From positions 911,665 through 975,664 of the forward strand of contig KL647313.1 of assembly GCA_000727475.1 (NCBI GenBank): 64,000 bases of DNA, read 5' to 3'. The DNA comes from Sarcocystis neurona (taxonomy: Eukaryota > Apicomplexa > Conoidasida > Eucoccidiorida > Sarcocystidae). Below the pieces are notes generated by a model, which saw only the letters and a program-made list of their open reading frames with translations, searched no databases and had not been told where the DNA came from. This document shows positions 46,140 to 59,700 of the stretch, piece after piece (the first letter of the stretch is position 1; the number at the start of each line of letters is the position of its first letter). The translations under genes were made by a program, and so were the position numbers.

Positions 46140-46860
46140 TCTACATAGAGAGGTATGGGTTGGAGCGCTGCTGCGGACTGTCACGTGTGGCGTCAAAAAA
46201 GTAGACGTGCGGGTTTTCGAAGAAGAAGCGGGGGAAATTGGGAGGGGGAATAGCATCAGGCCGGCGGTTCAGCAGCAGGTTGGTGCGGCAGCAGGCGAGG
46301 AGAGCAACAGACAAAAGAAGAACGGCAACCCGAACAACGGAAAGTACAGCAGCTGCAACGAGCTCCGCAGCAGAAGTCCACGTGGCACCGGCTGGCTGCG
46401 GCAGATTACGGGTGCGGTAGCAGCAGAGAGAAAAACATAAGCACGACATGCTGCAGCAGTCTTCGCGCAGTCGCCGTCCGAGCGTCACCAGAGCAGACAC
46501 AGCACGTGTTTGAACAGCAGCAGGAGGTCTTGCAGCAGCAGCAGGTGCTGCAGCAGCAGCAGATGTTGGGGCAGCAGCCGCACGAGCAGTTGCGGCAGCG
46601 ACAGCAGCAGCTGTTTGAACAGCGTCAGGGCAGCTGTTGGAGTGGCAGCAGCAGGAGGAAGAGGCGCGATAGGGCAGCGTTTCTCGCTGGCACTGTTGGA
46701 CGACGGCAGCAGCTTCGACACGCGCTGCGGTAGACCACGCAGACGGGCCTCACGAGGACGGAAGAGCGCGGACAGCAGCAGCGGAGCTGCGCAGAGGGAG
46801 CGAGCGAAGAGGGGGAAAGTGAGGGCAGTGCTGATGCAAAGGCAACTTCTTCAAAGCGCC
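46140..46860 (+). CDS. Candidate Gln/Ser/Ala-rich exon(s)
   Basis: CAG-rich DNA with a Gln-rich frame at 46506-46733 containing VLQQQQMLGQQPHEQLRQRQ, plus an upstream mixed-composition frame at 46190-46439. No splice chain, start or domain could be established. The antisense Leu-rich frames are taken as shadows. Confidence 0.22.
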
Positions 46861-47711
46861 TGAATCGTCCTCTTGTTCATATACACGCGTGTATAACTAA
46901 CCAACGACCTTCCTGTACATATATATATATATATGTATATGTATATCCGTATATGCCGTGTATACACGAGTGTGTCTCTCGCTGAATAGTCCACAGATTT
47001 CCCCCCCTGTACGTATTTGTAGCCACACATATGTGAGAAACCATCTCTCTCGTTTCTGCGTCTCTCTCTTCCTTCGTCTGTTGGGTCACCTCATAATATT
47101 CTCATCTGCATATATACGCATATTCATACATGCATGTATACAGTCGTGTGTGCGAGTGTCGTCTACACGTGTACACATGTATATTTACGTATATACATAT
47201 GTATATGTATGGATATACACTGTGCACTACCTATAGACGTAGTCGCACACACATACACATATCTATATGAATTTCAGCATAGAAGACGTGTCTCACGTTC
47301 TGGCCAGTCTACGGCTTCTCACTTGTGTCTCTGCGTGTACGTCTCCGCGTATATGTGTGTCTGTCGACGTAGGTTCTTGCGTACTTGCACATATTCTTTT
47401 CCTTCCTAGGTGTGTGTGTCGGAGCGTCAAACCCTTGTCTGAGTATATCGCCTCTACGCTTCTGAATTCCCATCTTACTCATATCTGTGTGTGGGCGCAG
47501 ACATCCCTGTCTATATAGAGAGAGACGGGCAGATATATATATATGTATATATGTAGAGATAGTGAGAGTGACAGGCAGATATATATATGTATATATATGT
47601 ATTTATATATAGAGACACCGAGACGGGCAGATTTTTGTGTAGGTCTGTGCGTGCATGCGTGGGGGGGTGAGGAAGAGAAAATAGAGGCACGTGCACGCGT
47701 GTGGTAGAGAG
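46861..47711. repeat. Microsatellite region upstream of the UFD2-like gene
   Basis: TATATG/GTATAC tracts at 46915-46965, 47105-47275 and 47535-47610. No coding sequence is supported. It precedes the proposed start codon at 47712 and so probably contains its promoter. Confidence 0.6.
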
Positions 47712-50700
47712 ATGACGCTGTCGAAGCCGGCGGGGAGTCTGACAGGAGCTGCAGCGGCGGCTACGTTTTCAGAGGCAGCGGCGTCGGCGTCGGAGGTCGC
47801 CGCGGGAGGGCCTTCGGCAGACGCTTCGGGAGGAGGAGGAGGAACGGCAGCAGCCGGGGACAGCAGCAGCAGCAGAGTGGCAGCTGGGGCAGCAGCAGAG
47901 ACAGCGACAATGGACGGAGCAGATATGGAGGTCGCGACGACGGAAGAAGAAGAAGCAAGAGCAGAAGGAGGAGGAGGAGGCGCAGCAGGCAGCGCTGCAG
48001 CAGCAGGAGACGGAGGAGGAGGTGGGGCAGGAGCGGCAGGGGGGAAGAAATGTAGCGGCGCAGCAGACGGCGCGCGTCTCGTCCTCGTCGGCGACCAAGC
48101 GGCTGCAGCAGCAGGAGCACCTGCGGCGGCAGCGGGAGGAGCACGAGGCGAGAAAGGACCAGGCAAGGACAGTCGACACGTGCTGCTGGCCAGAGAAGAT
48201 CAATTCCTTCAAGTTGTTCTGCGGGTCACTGCAGCAGAGCCAAGTGTCAGCACGTCGTCCACGACAACGGCCCTCGCGGCGCATCTGCCGGTCTTCTTAG
48301 CCTCGCATGCACAGGAGCTCGACAAACAGGGCAAACCCCGCAGGTAAGGCCCCTCCTACGGGACCCGCACGTTCCCCGCTGCTGCCACACCAACAGCAAC
48401 GCCAACAGCAACAGCAGGAGCAGCACAGAGCAGGAGCAGCACAGAGCAGGAGCAGCACAGAGCAGGAGCAGCACATAGCAGGAGCAGCACATAGCAGGAG
48501 CAGCACATAGCAGGAGCAGCACATAGCAGGAGCAGCACATAGCAGGAGCAGCACAGAGCAGGAGCAGCACAGAGCAGGAGCAGCAGCACACCGCGAAGGC
48601 AGCCACGGCAGCAGCATAGGACGGGCAGCAGGACACGGCAAACGCACGAGCCCAGCGCACGTTGTGACGACAGCAGCAGCGGCAGCAGAGGCGTGCCAGG
48701 ACAGCAAGACCGCAGCAGCAAGAAGAAGCTGATTACGTCCCGATATACTGCAGTGGCTTGTCCCGCAATCGACCCGTCTTCCCTTTGCCGCGACGCACGC
48801 GTCGGAGCGCAGTCTCAAAGGCGAAGCGGCTGCGGTCTCTGTCCCCGCACGGGCAGGTCTGTGTGGCTATATGCATGGATATCTACTTGCTTACGTATGT
48901 ATAGGTGGATATGTTCTCATGATATGTATAAATATACCTGCGTTTAAGGATGCAAGTCCATCCTCGAGTATATGCGTGTGTATGTCTACATACACATGTA
49001 TGCACGTATATAAGTATCTGCTCACATGAATATACCCCCATCTCATGTATATATATATATATATGTACGCATATGGCTGCGTATATGAGTGTACGTATAG
49101 CTTCGTGTGTGTACGTGTGTATACGTACGTACGTACACATATATGTTTATATGTATATATATATATCTGTAGAGACACGTATCTTCCTTTTTTCTGTGGA
49201 AGTTGTGTCGCATTGCTGTCGCCGCACATGCGGGCGGAGACGTCTGCATGCGTCTCGCGGCCGTGTGCGGTGGCGACAAATCCGCCGCTGGTGGTGGTGC
49301 TGCGTTTTCTGCTGCTCTGCCTGTTGCCTCTCATGTTGCTGCTGGTCCGCGCAGAGGTTGGTGCTGCCACAAACGCGGCTGCTGCGCGCGCTTCCCTGCT
49401 GCTGCCCCTCCTCCGTGCCGCTCTGCTGATGCTGCTCTAAATTCGCCGCTGCTGCTGCGTCGCCTGTGGACTTGCGGCCACTGCTGCTGCCGAGTCGCCT
49501 TGCTGCTGAATCGGTAGTGGACTTGCTGCTGCTGCTGAATCGTTTGTGAACACTCTGCTGCTGCTGCTTGCACAGCATACATTACTTATGGCGGACCTAG
49601 CAGACGTTTCGATCGAGATTTGCTGGTGCTGCTGAATCGCGTGTGGATTTGCTGTTGCTAGTGTTGCTGCTGTGCACGTATTGTGTAGGTTGCTGATGGA
49701 AGACTTAGAAGAAATTTTAATTCGACGCGTCCGCAGCATCGGAGTGGACGGCAACGAAAATGTCTTCCGCTACTTGTCAAACTGCTACCACCGCAGCACT
49801 GATGAAGTCTGCTGCAGGTAAACAAGTCTCCCCAACTTCCCTGTGTGTTTACACATGCAGACTTCGGGAGAGCGAGGCAACGTCAGCTTTCCCTCTCTCG
49901 CTGTCTCTTCATATTTATACGCATGCGTATGCACATAGCCTCTCTGTGTCTATATATATATATGTATACATACATAAATCTCTCTCTTTCTCTATCTGTA
50001 GGGGTACATACATATACGTGAAGACCTACATCAGTCGCTCTCTGTATGTACGTCCACATATGTACGTGCAGGAGCCTCTCTATGTACGCATACCTGCGTC
50101 AGTCTCTCGGGCTCCCTACAAATGTATATATATACACACACATAAATTTCTCTCGCTTTCTCTCTCTCTGTATCATATATGTCAGTCGCCTTCTCTAGCT
50201 CTCTCTACAAACGTACGTATTAATATATGTCCGTAAGGACCAGTCTCCTCTATATGTATGTCCATATACATCCATAAATCTCCCTCTCTGTCTTTGTGTA
50301 CATATATGTGGATGTGTGTATGTGCACTTTTCCCGTGTGTCTCTGTCTTCATGCGTACGACGACGTTTCTGCTGCTGCTGCTGTGGAGACGCGTGTATGT
50401 CCGTATATATAAGTCGGTGCGAGGGTGTGTGGGTACCGCCCCTTCGTCTGTGTACCTGTCTGTGTAGATGTGTGTAGCAGTGCTGCATTTCCATATTTAT
50501 ATTTGTATGTGCGTTCACACGAAGAAGTACGTGAATATTCACTATACGTGTCGCAGTCTCTGCGCACACCAACCCCCCTCTTCAGTGTGGGTGCCTCGGG
50601 CAAGTCCTGTACATCATCTGCGCATGCGCGGCCCCGTGTCTCCGTCTCTTCGTGTGTATATATGTGTGCATGTGTGTCTCCCAGTCTCCTCCTCTTTTTG

Positions 50701-53700
50701 CGCTCCCTTCCGGTGTCCCCAATTTCCGTGTCTGTCTCTGTACGCCATCTGCCGCTCTTTTTCTATATCTGCTTTCCCCTCTCTCTGAATCTGCTGCTCC
50801 CCCCCCCCCTTCGCACGTCTGCGTTCCTTTTCTGCCTCGTCCCTGGACGCAGCAGACGGACGAAATCTGCTGGAAGATTCCTGTGTGCTGCTGCGTGCTG
50901 GCAGGTGCTTGCCTGCTTCCCAGAAGGCCGCAACGGTTCAGGAGCTGCAGCGGCAACTTGTCAACCACGCGGTGCTGCTGCTGTCGTGCCCGGAGCTCTT
51001 CGAATTCGCCACGCCCCCGCCTCACGCTGCTGTGAGTCACCGCCCTTCGTTGCCCCGTCTCTCTGCAAAAGACCCTCCTTTACGTTTCCTATGTCTCACA
51101 AATACACACACATGTCCATCGTTTTCTCTTTCTCTACATCCTTATATATATATATGTATATGCCCGTATCGACACCCACCCACACACGTAGGTGGGGTGC
51201 GCCCAGTAGATATACGCAAGTAGATATTTACACTACTGTATTTCTTACGAACACATATACACATGCGTAGTTATATGGGTGTGTACATATGTATATATAT
51301 ATGTATATATATGTATATATCTGTATATGTATGTATATATATAAGTAGAGATACACACACACATATAGAGAGAGAGCTGAGGAGGTGGAGCTCCTTTTTT
51401 GCTTCTTGGCAGGGATGTTCATATTTTCCTCTTTTTGTGTGGAAATTGACGTAGAAGTGAAGAAGCACCAGCGCAGGGGACATGGCAGGAGGAACATATC
51501 TTCCCCAGGCGGACAGGTCTGCGACGCAGTCCCGTCTGTATGGATCTGCAGGCGGAAGCAGACACACAGAGAGAAAGCGACAGAGAGGGAAGTTTGCATT
51601 TTCCTTTTTGATTTGCAACACAAACAAACTCCTGCAATTCCTCTGTTTTTCTCGATTCTTCGGCCGTCGTGTCCTGGGCTAGCAGGCTCCCCTGCTGCGC
51701 GTTGCTGCGCGTCTCGTCTCGTCGTCGGTCCAAAAACCGGCTTTTTATGCTCCTTTGCTGCCTCCGTCTCCCCCTCGCTTTCCGTCTCTATCTGTGCATA
51801 TTGCCGCTGCTGTCGTGTCCACTCTGTCTTCCTCTCTCTCTGGTCAACAGCAGCACCGCGCCCCCGGCGATCCCCCCTCACCTGCCGAAGAATAAGTTTT
51901 GCCAGCGGGGAGCCGTAGATTTCTTTCCACGTGTCCCTTTATTACGGTAGATTCCTGCGCTGTGCAGACGCCACCGGTCGACGTGCATGCCTGCGTGCTT
52001 GTAGAGAGAAAGAGCAGCCTCGTCGAAGATGTGCCTCACCGAGAGCAGGAGGGAAAAACGCCAGGACACAGACAGGAAGACGAGATACTGCTCCAGAGAA
52101 TGAGCGGCAGCAGACGCGCGCCGCCGCTGTCCGCACGCGTGCCTTTGCTGCTGCTGCTGCGGTGGCTGCTGCTGTGTTGCTGCGGGGGGCCTGCTGGTGT
52201 TTCTCCGGGTGTTCCTGCGGGTGATTCTGCTGCTGCGTTGACTGGTGCTGCGGGGGGCGGGCTGCTGCTCCTTCGTGTGGTCCTGCGGATGCTGTTGCTG
52301 CCGCTGCTGCGGGAGCTGCTGCTGCTTTTGCGGATGCTTCTGCGGCGGCCGCGGTGCTCACGCGTTGTTGGGGGGTTTGGCTGCTGATGCCGCTTCCGCT
52401 GGGGCTGCTGCTGTCGTTGCTGCAATGGGGCTGCAGTCCGCCTAGTCTTGTTCTAGAACTGCAGGTACAGTGCGGCTCTTGCAGTGCTGCTGCTGATGCT
52501 GCTGCTCCTGTTGCTGCCACACTGCTGGTTCGGCTGCTGCTGCAACTGCAGGATGCTGGTGGCCGTGCTGCTGCTCTGGTGCTGTTGCTGCTGCTGTTGC
52601 TGCTGTGCTGCTGCTGCTGTTGCTGCTGTGTTGCTGCTGCTGGCCTTGTGCTGCTGCGGCTGTTGCTGCCATTTTGCTGCTGCTGACCACGTTGCTGCCA
52701 TGGCTGCTGCGTGTGTTGCAGTTGCAGCAGCAGTTGACGCAGTTTGTGGAGGGCGGCTGTCCGGCGTCGTTTTTCACCCGTTTTGTCGAGGAGCTGCAGC
52801 AGCAGAGCGCTACCCTGGGCGTGGATCTGCTCACCACGTGGTTTACTCCCGTATTTGAAGCGCTTTCTGCTGCTCTCAATTTACACTCGGTGAGCCCGCC
52901 GTCCATTTGCAGCTGCATGCGCTGCAGATAGCCATCCGTTGGGGCTACCTGCATGTGCCGGAGGGCCTCTCTGAGGGGTGGGTAGGTGGTCGCATGCTTC
53001 CGAGGGCGGCTGCGTGTGTGGCTGGCTACATGCAGCGGAAGAGGCGTTTTGTGTGGCTAGCTGCATGCAATGGTACAGGGGCGCCTTACTGTCTGTGGGT
53101 AGCTCCGGATGCTGCAGGCAGTCGAGAAGCGTGTGCCTGGCGGATAGCCGCAGGCGGTCGAGCACGGGGAGGATCAGCTGCGCTGTGCAAAGCTGCTGGT
53201 CCTCTGCTGCTTCACTTGATGCTGCTGTTGTTGCCCCTGCTGCTTTGGGTACGGCGCCGCTGCTGCTGTTGCTGCGGCTGCTGTTGCCCCTGCTGGTCTG
53301 GCTACGACGCTGCTGCTGCTGTTGCCCCTGCTGTTGTTGCCTCTGCTGGTTTGGCTACGGGGCTGCTGCTGCTGTTGCCCTTGCTGCTGTTGCCCCTGGT
53401 GGTCTGGGTACGGCGCTGCTGCTGCAGTTGCTGCTGCTGTTGTTGGTGCCGCTGCTGTGGCTGGAGTGATGTTGCTGTTTTTGTGCGACTGCTGAAATGT
53501 GTCCAGATGAACGACTACAAGTCCCCCGCCTTCAACGCGATAAAATTTCTGTGTACGCAGAAACCGATCGGTACGCCTTCTCCCGGGAGCTCGAGACCTC
53601 TGTGCTCGTCGTACAGCGAAATCGGTTCGCTTTCTGGTGTACGTACACCTTGTCGGGGACGCGTGTTGTCCAGTTCCCGCGCTCCCCACGTCCCTTCTAA

Positions 53701-56700
53701 CATGTCCACGTCACTGCAGACATTTCTCCCTTTCTGCGGAGTCTCCGCGTCTTCATTCCATCTGCCCCTCGCGTCCACTGCTCACGGCTAGCCAGAAGAA
53801 TTTTCTCTGTTCAGGTGTATGTACACCGCGGCCTCTCGGTCCCCACGTGGACCTGTTGAACAGCGTAGCCACCTCCCAGTGCGTCTCGTCTATTCAATCC
53901 TGATAGAGGAATATTACAGCGGCTAAGGACTTTGGGCTCGAGACGGTCTCGGGGCATGCGGACGACGCGCTGATTCTTCTCTGCTGTCTCTGCGTATTTC
54001 CTCGTGACTTTTCCCTTTGCTGCCGCTGGCAAAATCGAAAACCTTTTTCCACTAGACGACGTAAAACGTGGGCATGCTTCTGTGCTTCGCATGCAGATAA
54101 ATCGCAATGCCGCATCGCCTATATGTCCATATCCAGCCTAATTCCAGCAATTTGTGCTGTCTTTGGGGTGTACGTACACCGGCCGCCTCCTGCTGTTCAT
54201 GTCGCGCGTCCACCTGTCCCCTTCCCTTTCCTTCGCGCTCTTCCCCTCTCTTTCTCCTCGTCCTCCTCCTCCTTCTTTAAGAAGTCGATGCGCCTCTGTT
54301 CGCTTCTCCGTGCGCCTCTAGGACTGGTCACACACCAGTGCACTTGCGTCTCTCACGCGTTTTCTTCTTCTTCTGCGGTGTACGTACACCTGACTCCTCG
54401 TATCTCTGTGCGCATCCCCTACCCACCTGTGGTTTTTTTCCTTCTGCTCGCAGCGGCTGTAGCAGCAGAGTCCTCGGTGCTGCTGCCTGTTTTCCGTCCG
54501 CCCTTCCCCACTACAAAGCCGGGCTTCTTCCTGCAGCAATACTCTCTCCTCGGCAGGCTTTACTCGCCGACGCTGCTTGACGGGCCGATGCTGCGAAGTG
54601 TAGGCGAAAACGAAATATGATGAGGAAAGGCCCCACAAAATTAAGGAAGCAAACCGTGGACGTTGGGCAACTATATGCTGACAGGCGCCGTGCACATACA
54701 TACTATATATACATACATATCTGTATTCATGTACATACATGCATATATATATATATACATATATATGGATACACATATATATATATACACACACACATGC
54801 ATGCACACATACCTCTATATATATATATGTATATGTCTCTATGTCGCAGTCTTTATTGCATGTACATACACACACACATATGTATACATATATGTATATA
54901 TACGTACATTGGCACTTTATATATATGTCTGTTTGTCTCTCCTCTCTTTATTGCATGCATGTACACACATGTATATGACGTACAATATACATGATACATA
55001 TATGTCCCCGAAATAGTGTGCGTCACCCGGATACTCTCTTGCATGCAGAGAAGAGGAATATTTAGGTGTCTCGGTCGTTCATGCCTCTTCATAAACATAC
55101 CTCCATACATATATGTGTATATTTCGCAGGGATTTGCTGCTGGTGCTGTCTCCCAGAGAGTCTGGACGTTACCCAGCTCGGAGGATCGATTTATGCGGTA
55201 TTCGGTGGGCTGCTGCTGCAGGCGCCGCCCCACGCAGGCCCGCACATCCCTTTCTCTCCCCCTGTTTCTCTATCTGTATATCTGTCTATCTATCTATACA
55301 TATATATATGCCTGGGGACATGGTGGGCTGCGCCTTTGCTCAGGGAGGATCCGCGGAGAGTTTATCGATGAAGTACTTCGCAGGCCCGCAGCTACTGACC
55401 ATGCAATACCTAAATTCGACTGTACAGACACTCCGCCATGACCAGCAGTCTCTGCAAGAAGGCGGCGCCGCTGTAAGTCAGCTCCGCACGACGAGGCTTC
55501 TGCTGCATGCGAAGAAAGCTCAGTTGCGTGTGAGGGGAAGGTTCGCTTGCATGCGTGGGTTCAGCTGCATGCAGAGAGACGCATGTGCCTCGCACGCAGG
55601 TGTCGTCGGACGCACGTCTGGGCATGCATGCGTTGTTTGTGTCTGCTCCTCTTCGCCAGTGCCCCGCCGACTGCTGGCCGGAGAAGTCTTCGGGCATGCA
55701 TGTCGGCCTCCTTCACGTTCTCCGTCAACACGCCGTCGCTGCGGCTCTGCGTCTCTCTGCGTATCCCCCCATGTGTGTGTGTCCCCCCATGTGTGGGTGT
55801 CCCTGCATGCATCCCCGTCGCCCCTCTCCCCTTCTTTCCGGTTGCCTTCGCTCGGCCATTACGTCTCGCTGTCCCGGGGTGCCTCTTCAGACGCCTGCGC
55901 TCTTTTTGTATTGCGCACGATGTGGTGGCCGCTGCATGCGTCTCGCGCTACGGCGCTTGCTGCTGCAGCAGCAGCAAACCGAAGAAAGGCGTCGTCTGCG
56001 CGTGTTTCCGCTCGTTTCTGCCTGCTGCTGCTTCCTTTTCTTCTTTCAGGTCGCGCGGGGTATCTACGTGTGTGTGTCTGGCCAGGAGCAGCGCACAGCT
56101 GGAGACGAGCAGCGGCGCCACTGCTGCTGCTGCTTCTTCGGGTTGTCGCAGTGACCCACTTTCCGCGTCTCCCGTTCTCTTCTTCTGCATTGCTGCTGTC
56201 TCCGCCCCCATTCGTCGCCTGCGCGCGCCTCTGTTGTGGCCCGCTGCGTGGGTCTCCGTCTTTCCGCTGTCTCCGTCTCCGTCTCTTCTCCTGCTGCTGT
56301 CTCCGTCTCTCTGTGGCGTCGCCCCGGTGTGTGTCTGCTGCTGTCAGTGCTGCCCTCCGCCTTCTTTTGTCTCGCTGTTGTGCAGATCGTTAAAAGTCTC
56401 TGCCGCGCGGGTCCCGCCTGTAGAAGACGCGTGATGGAGTGGTTCGGCAAAGTCCTCGGCTCTGACGAACTCCGGGCGAAGGTGGGGCACCTGCTCAGCG
56501 TCAGCCACGCCCAGGCTCCCGAGAGTCTTGACCCGATGCATGCGATGCTCCTGAGTAAGCAAACGAAACGCCTTCCTTATATGTGTGGAAGACAGCTGCA
56601 CCCGTGCCTCGCCTCTCTACAGAGGGGAAAAGCAGCGGCGTTTACATTCGGCGAGAACTTGCCGAAGAAGCCTCGCGTTCATATCCCACCTTTATATTTT

Positions 56701-59700
56701 ATATACGTACTATACTACACACGTCGGTCTGTATCTGTCTGTGTGCGTCTCTGCGTACGACCACTTTCTTCGCATGCAAATTCTGAGAGAGAAGGGAGAC
56801 GGACACACGTGCGTGCAGCAGCAGGTCGGTCTGCGTGCGGCTCGCTGCTTAAAAAAAAGACGGGGGGTCCCCGGGTTTGTTCCTCGCTGCCGGGCTGCGC
56901 GTGGCCTTTTCAACAGGCGTCCTGCATGCGTGCGTTCTCACTTTATACTTCTTGAAGGACAAAGATGGCTAATGCATGTGGCCCCAGAAGAAGGACCTCC
57001 CTCCTCCCCCCTCCCTGCCCGCGCATGCATTTCCTGACGCAGCAACAGCAACAGCAACAGCAGCAGCAGCTGTGCGTACCCGTGCGTGTTCATCCGTTCT
57101 CCACCGCGCTGCCGCCCGCCCGACGGACTCTCCTGGTGCATGCGTACACTTTTCATCTGTCTGTGTCTCTGTGTCTCTGGGTGCATACATACCAAATCAG
57201 ACATTTATTTATTTCGGTCACCCACGCGTTAGTCAGCAATGAGCGTATATGTATGTATACATATACACGTACATGTATACACACATGGGTGTGTCTTTCT
57301 CAATATATATGTCTGGGTCACGGATTTATTATTTGTCTCTCTGCATGCATTTTTGTTTTCTCGGCGCTCGTGCATGCGGTCGCCAAGCGACGCTTGGCTG
57401 CTGCGCGTTGAGACTCCTCACGGTTCACCGCGTGCGCTGCTGCTGCTGCCTCCTCCACATGTGTATACCCAAATGTACGTATCTACGAATATATATGTGT
57501 GTGTGTATATCTGCTGTGTGCGGGGGTAAGCCTTCCAAGCAGCGGTGGTGCCGCCCGCCCATTTCGTTCGCACACAGTTGTACAGACGGAATGCTCTCCA
57601 TATCTCCCTCTCCTACACACATCTGTTGGGGCGACTTTGAGCCTTCCACTTCTTCTTCTGGACGTCTTCTGCTGCTCTCCTTTCTCCGGCGGGCTGTCTC
57701 TTTGTAGGAGACTGCTGCCCTGTGTCTCTCTTCGTGACTTCGCACATGCAGCACGTGTGGACACCGGCGTCAGTCTCAGCCGATCGCTGCCAGCGTGGAT
57801 CTCTCCATGTCCACACGTGCCCCCTTCTCTTTCCAGACATTTGTGTATGCCACCAGCCTTCCTCTGCTGCGCCTGCAGGTCCCCATCTGCTGCGCCTCCA
57901 CGTCCCCATCTGCTGCGCCTCCACGTCCCCATCTGCTGCGCCTCCACGTCCCCATCTGTCCCTCTGTCTTTAGAGACGTATATGTCTGTGGCTCGCCGCC
58001 GTCCCTTCGCGGCCACTTCCTTCTTCTCTTTGCGGAGGGACACACATATCTGCGTATGAATATATGTGCGTAAATGTGTCTGTCTGCGCCTTCTTCTTTC
58101 TTCTGCCTGCGTCCCCATGCTGGTATCCTCCTTTATACGAAGAAAGCCAGCAGATCGATGTGCCTGCACCGCCCCGCTGCCGCTGTGGCTGTGCGTGTGT
58201 GTATCTGTATGTGTGTGTGTGTGTGTGGATCTGCAGAGGCACAGGGACAGACAACCTACGGATTCAGTCTCAATATTTTTTGGGCAGTGCTGACGTTGGT
58301 CGAGCCCATCAAGACGGATAAAATGTAATTTTTCTTTCCTTTGCATGCACACGCCAAAGATCCACAACCTTTCGCGCACAACACACACACACATACAGAG
58401 ACACATACTACACTCCGAAAGACAGAAAGTAAAAGACAGCCGCTGGCATCTTTCCACATGTGTGAGTCTCTTTTTCTTTTTTTTTTGTCGGTCTCCCGTT
58501 GTCGCTCTCCGGTGCCTCGCGCGCACACACCCACGTGTGTCCACTGCGTGGGCAGCAGCAGCAGCAGCAGCAGCAGGCACACACGGGCCCGTCGCGGCAA
58601 CGTGTCTCGCTTCACAACGCACACGCGTGTGTCTCCCCACTCGCCGAGACACAGGCTCTCTACACGGGCCGATAAATTCGCGCGCCGTCTCCCCCGCGGG
58701 AATGTCTCCCTCTCCGGAAAAGACTCTAGGTGTGTGTGTGTGTGTGTGTCTGCCTGTCTGTCTCACAAAACACTTCTGCTGCCTCTCCAGAGTTCGGCGT
58801 CTCTCTTCTTCTCCTCTTGTCGGGCAAACACAGGCCCAGGAAATGCAATATATATATATATATACACGTATATATATATGTGTATGCGTGTTTCTGTTTT
58901 CCTGTCTTTGCTTTCTGTATGGACAGTTACGCACGGCGGGAAGAGAGGGAGAGACACAGACACATTCCTTCACTTATGTGCATACACGCATATATATGTA
59001 GGGGCGTTTTTCTCTTCTGTTCTTCCTGCCGTTTGGCTGTTTGCATGCACGGAGGATCTCTCGCGCGGAGAGACTCACACATCTCTTTTCTCTTCTGCAC
59101 GCTTCGAATTTCTTCGTCCTGCGCAAGGCCCACCCGCGCTACGGTTCCCGGTCCCCCCTTATTCTTGCCACATACTACATACTACATACATACGTATCTA
59201 CGCTTGCATAGGCACACATGTGTCATATACGCATACATAATGTACGGACCTATACATATGTGTACACCTATATACATATATGTGTATCTATAGATACATA
59301 CGGACATACGCATGCATGCACATACACACATATATATGTAGTTTTTTGTATGGACAGACGTATGTGTATGTCTGCAGACGTAGGGGTGAATTCGGCGATG
59401 TCTGTCCACACTTTGCCCTCGCCTTCCGCACGTTTGTGGGGCGCAGGCGTCTCTCGTCGTGTCTCCGTCTCCTCCTCGCCGCGTCTCTGGCGCCTGGCGC
59501 GCATGCATCCCTCCCTGTGTGTCTCCCCGCATGTGTGCGTGTCTCCCTGCGCATGTGGGACGGGCATGCGTGCGCGTGCGCCAGGCTCCGGTGCTGCATG
59601 CCTCGCCATGTGTCTCTTTCTTTTACGTTCTGCTTCCTCTTGGCTTGGAGGTGAAACGTCTGCTGCTTCGTTTCCGCTTTGCTGCGGGGTGCGCAGGGGA

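Noticed and set aside
50856..50904. Separate small exon of the UFD2-like gene
   Set aside because: Although phase fits, it would require a 19-base intron to the next segment; starting the exon at 50905 keeps phase without it.
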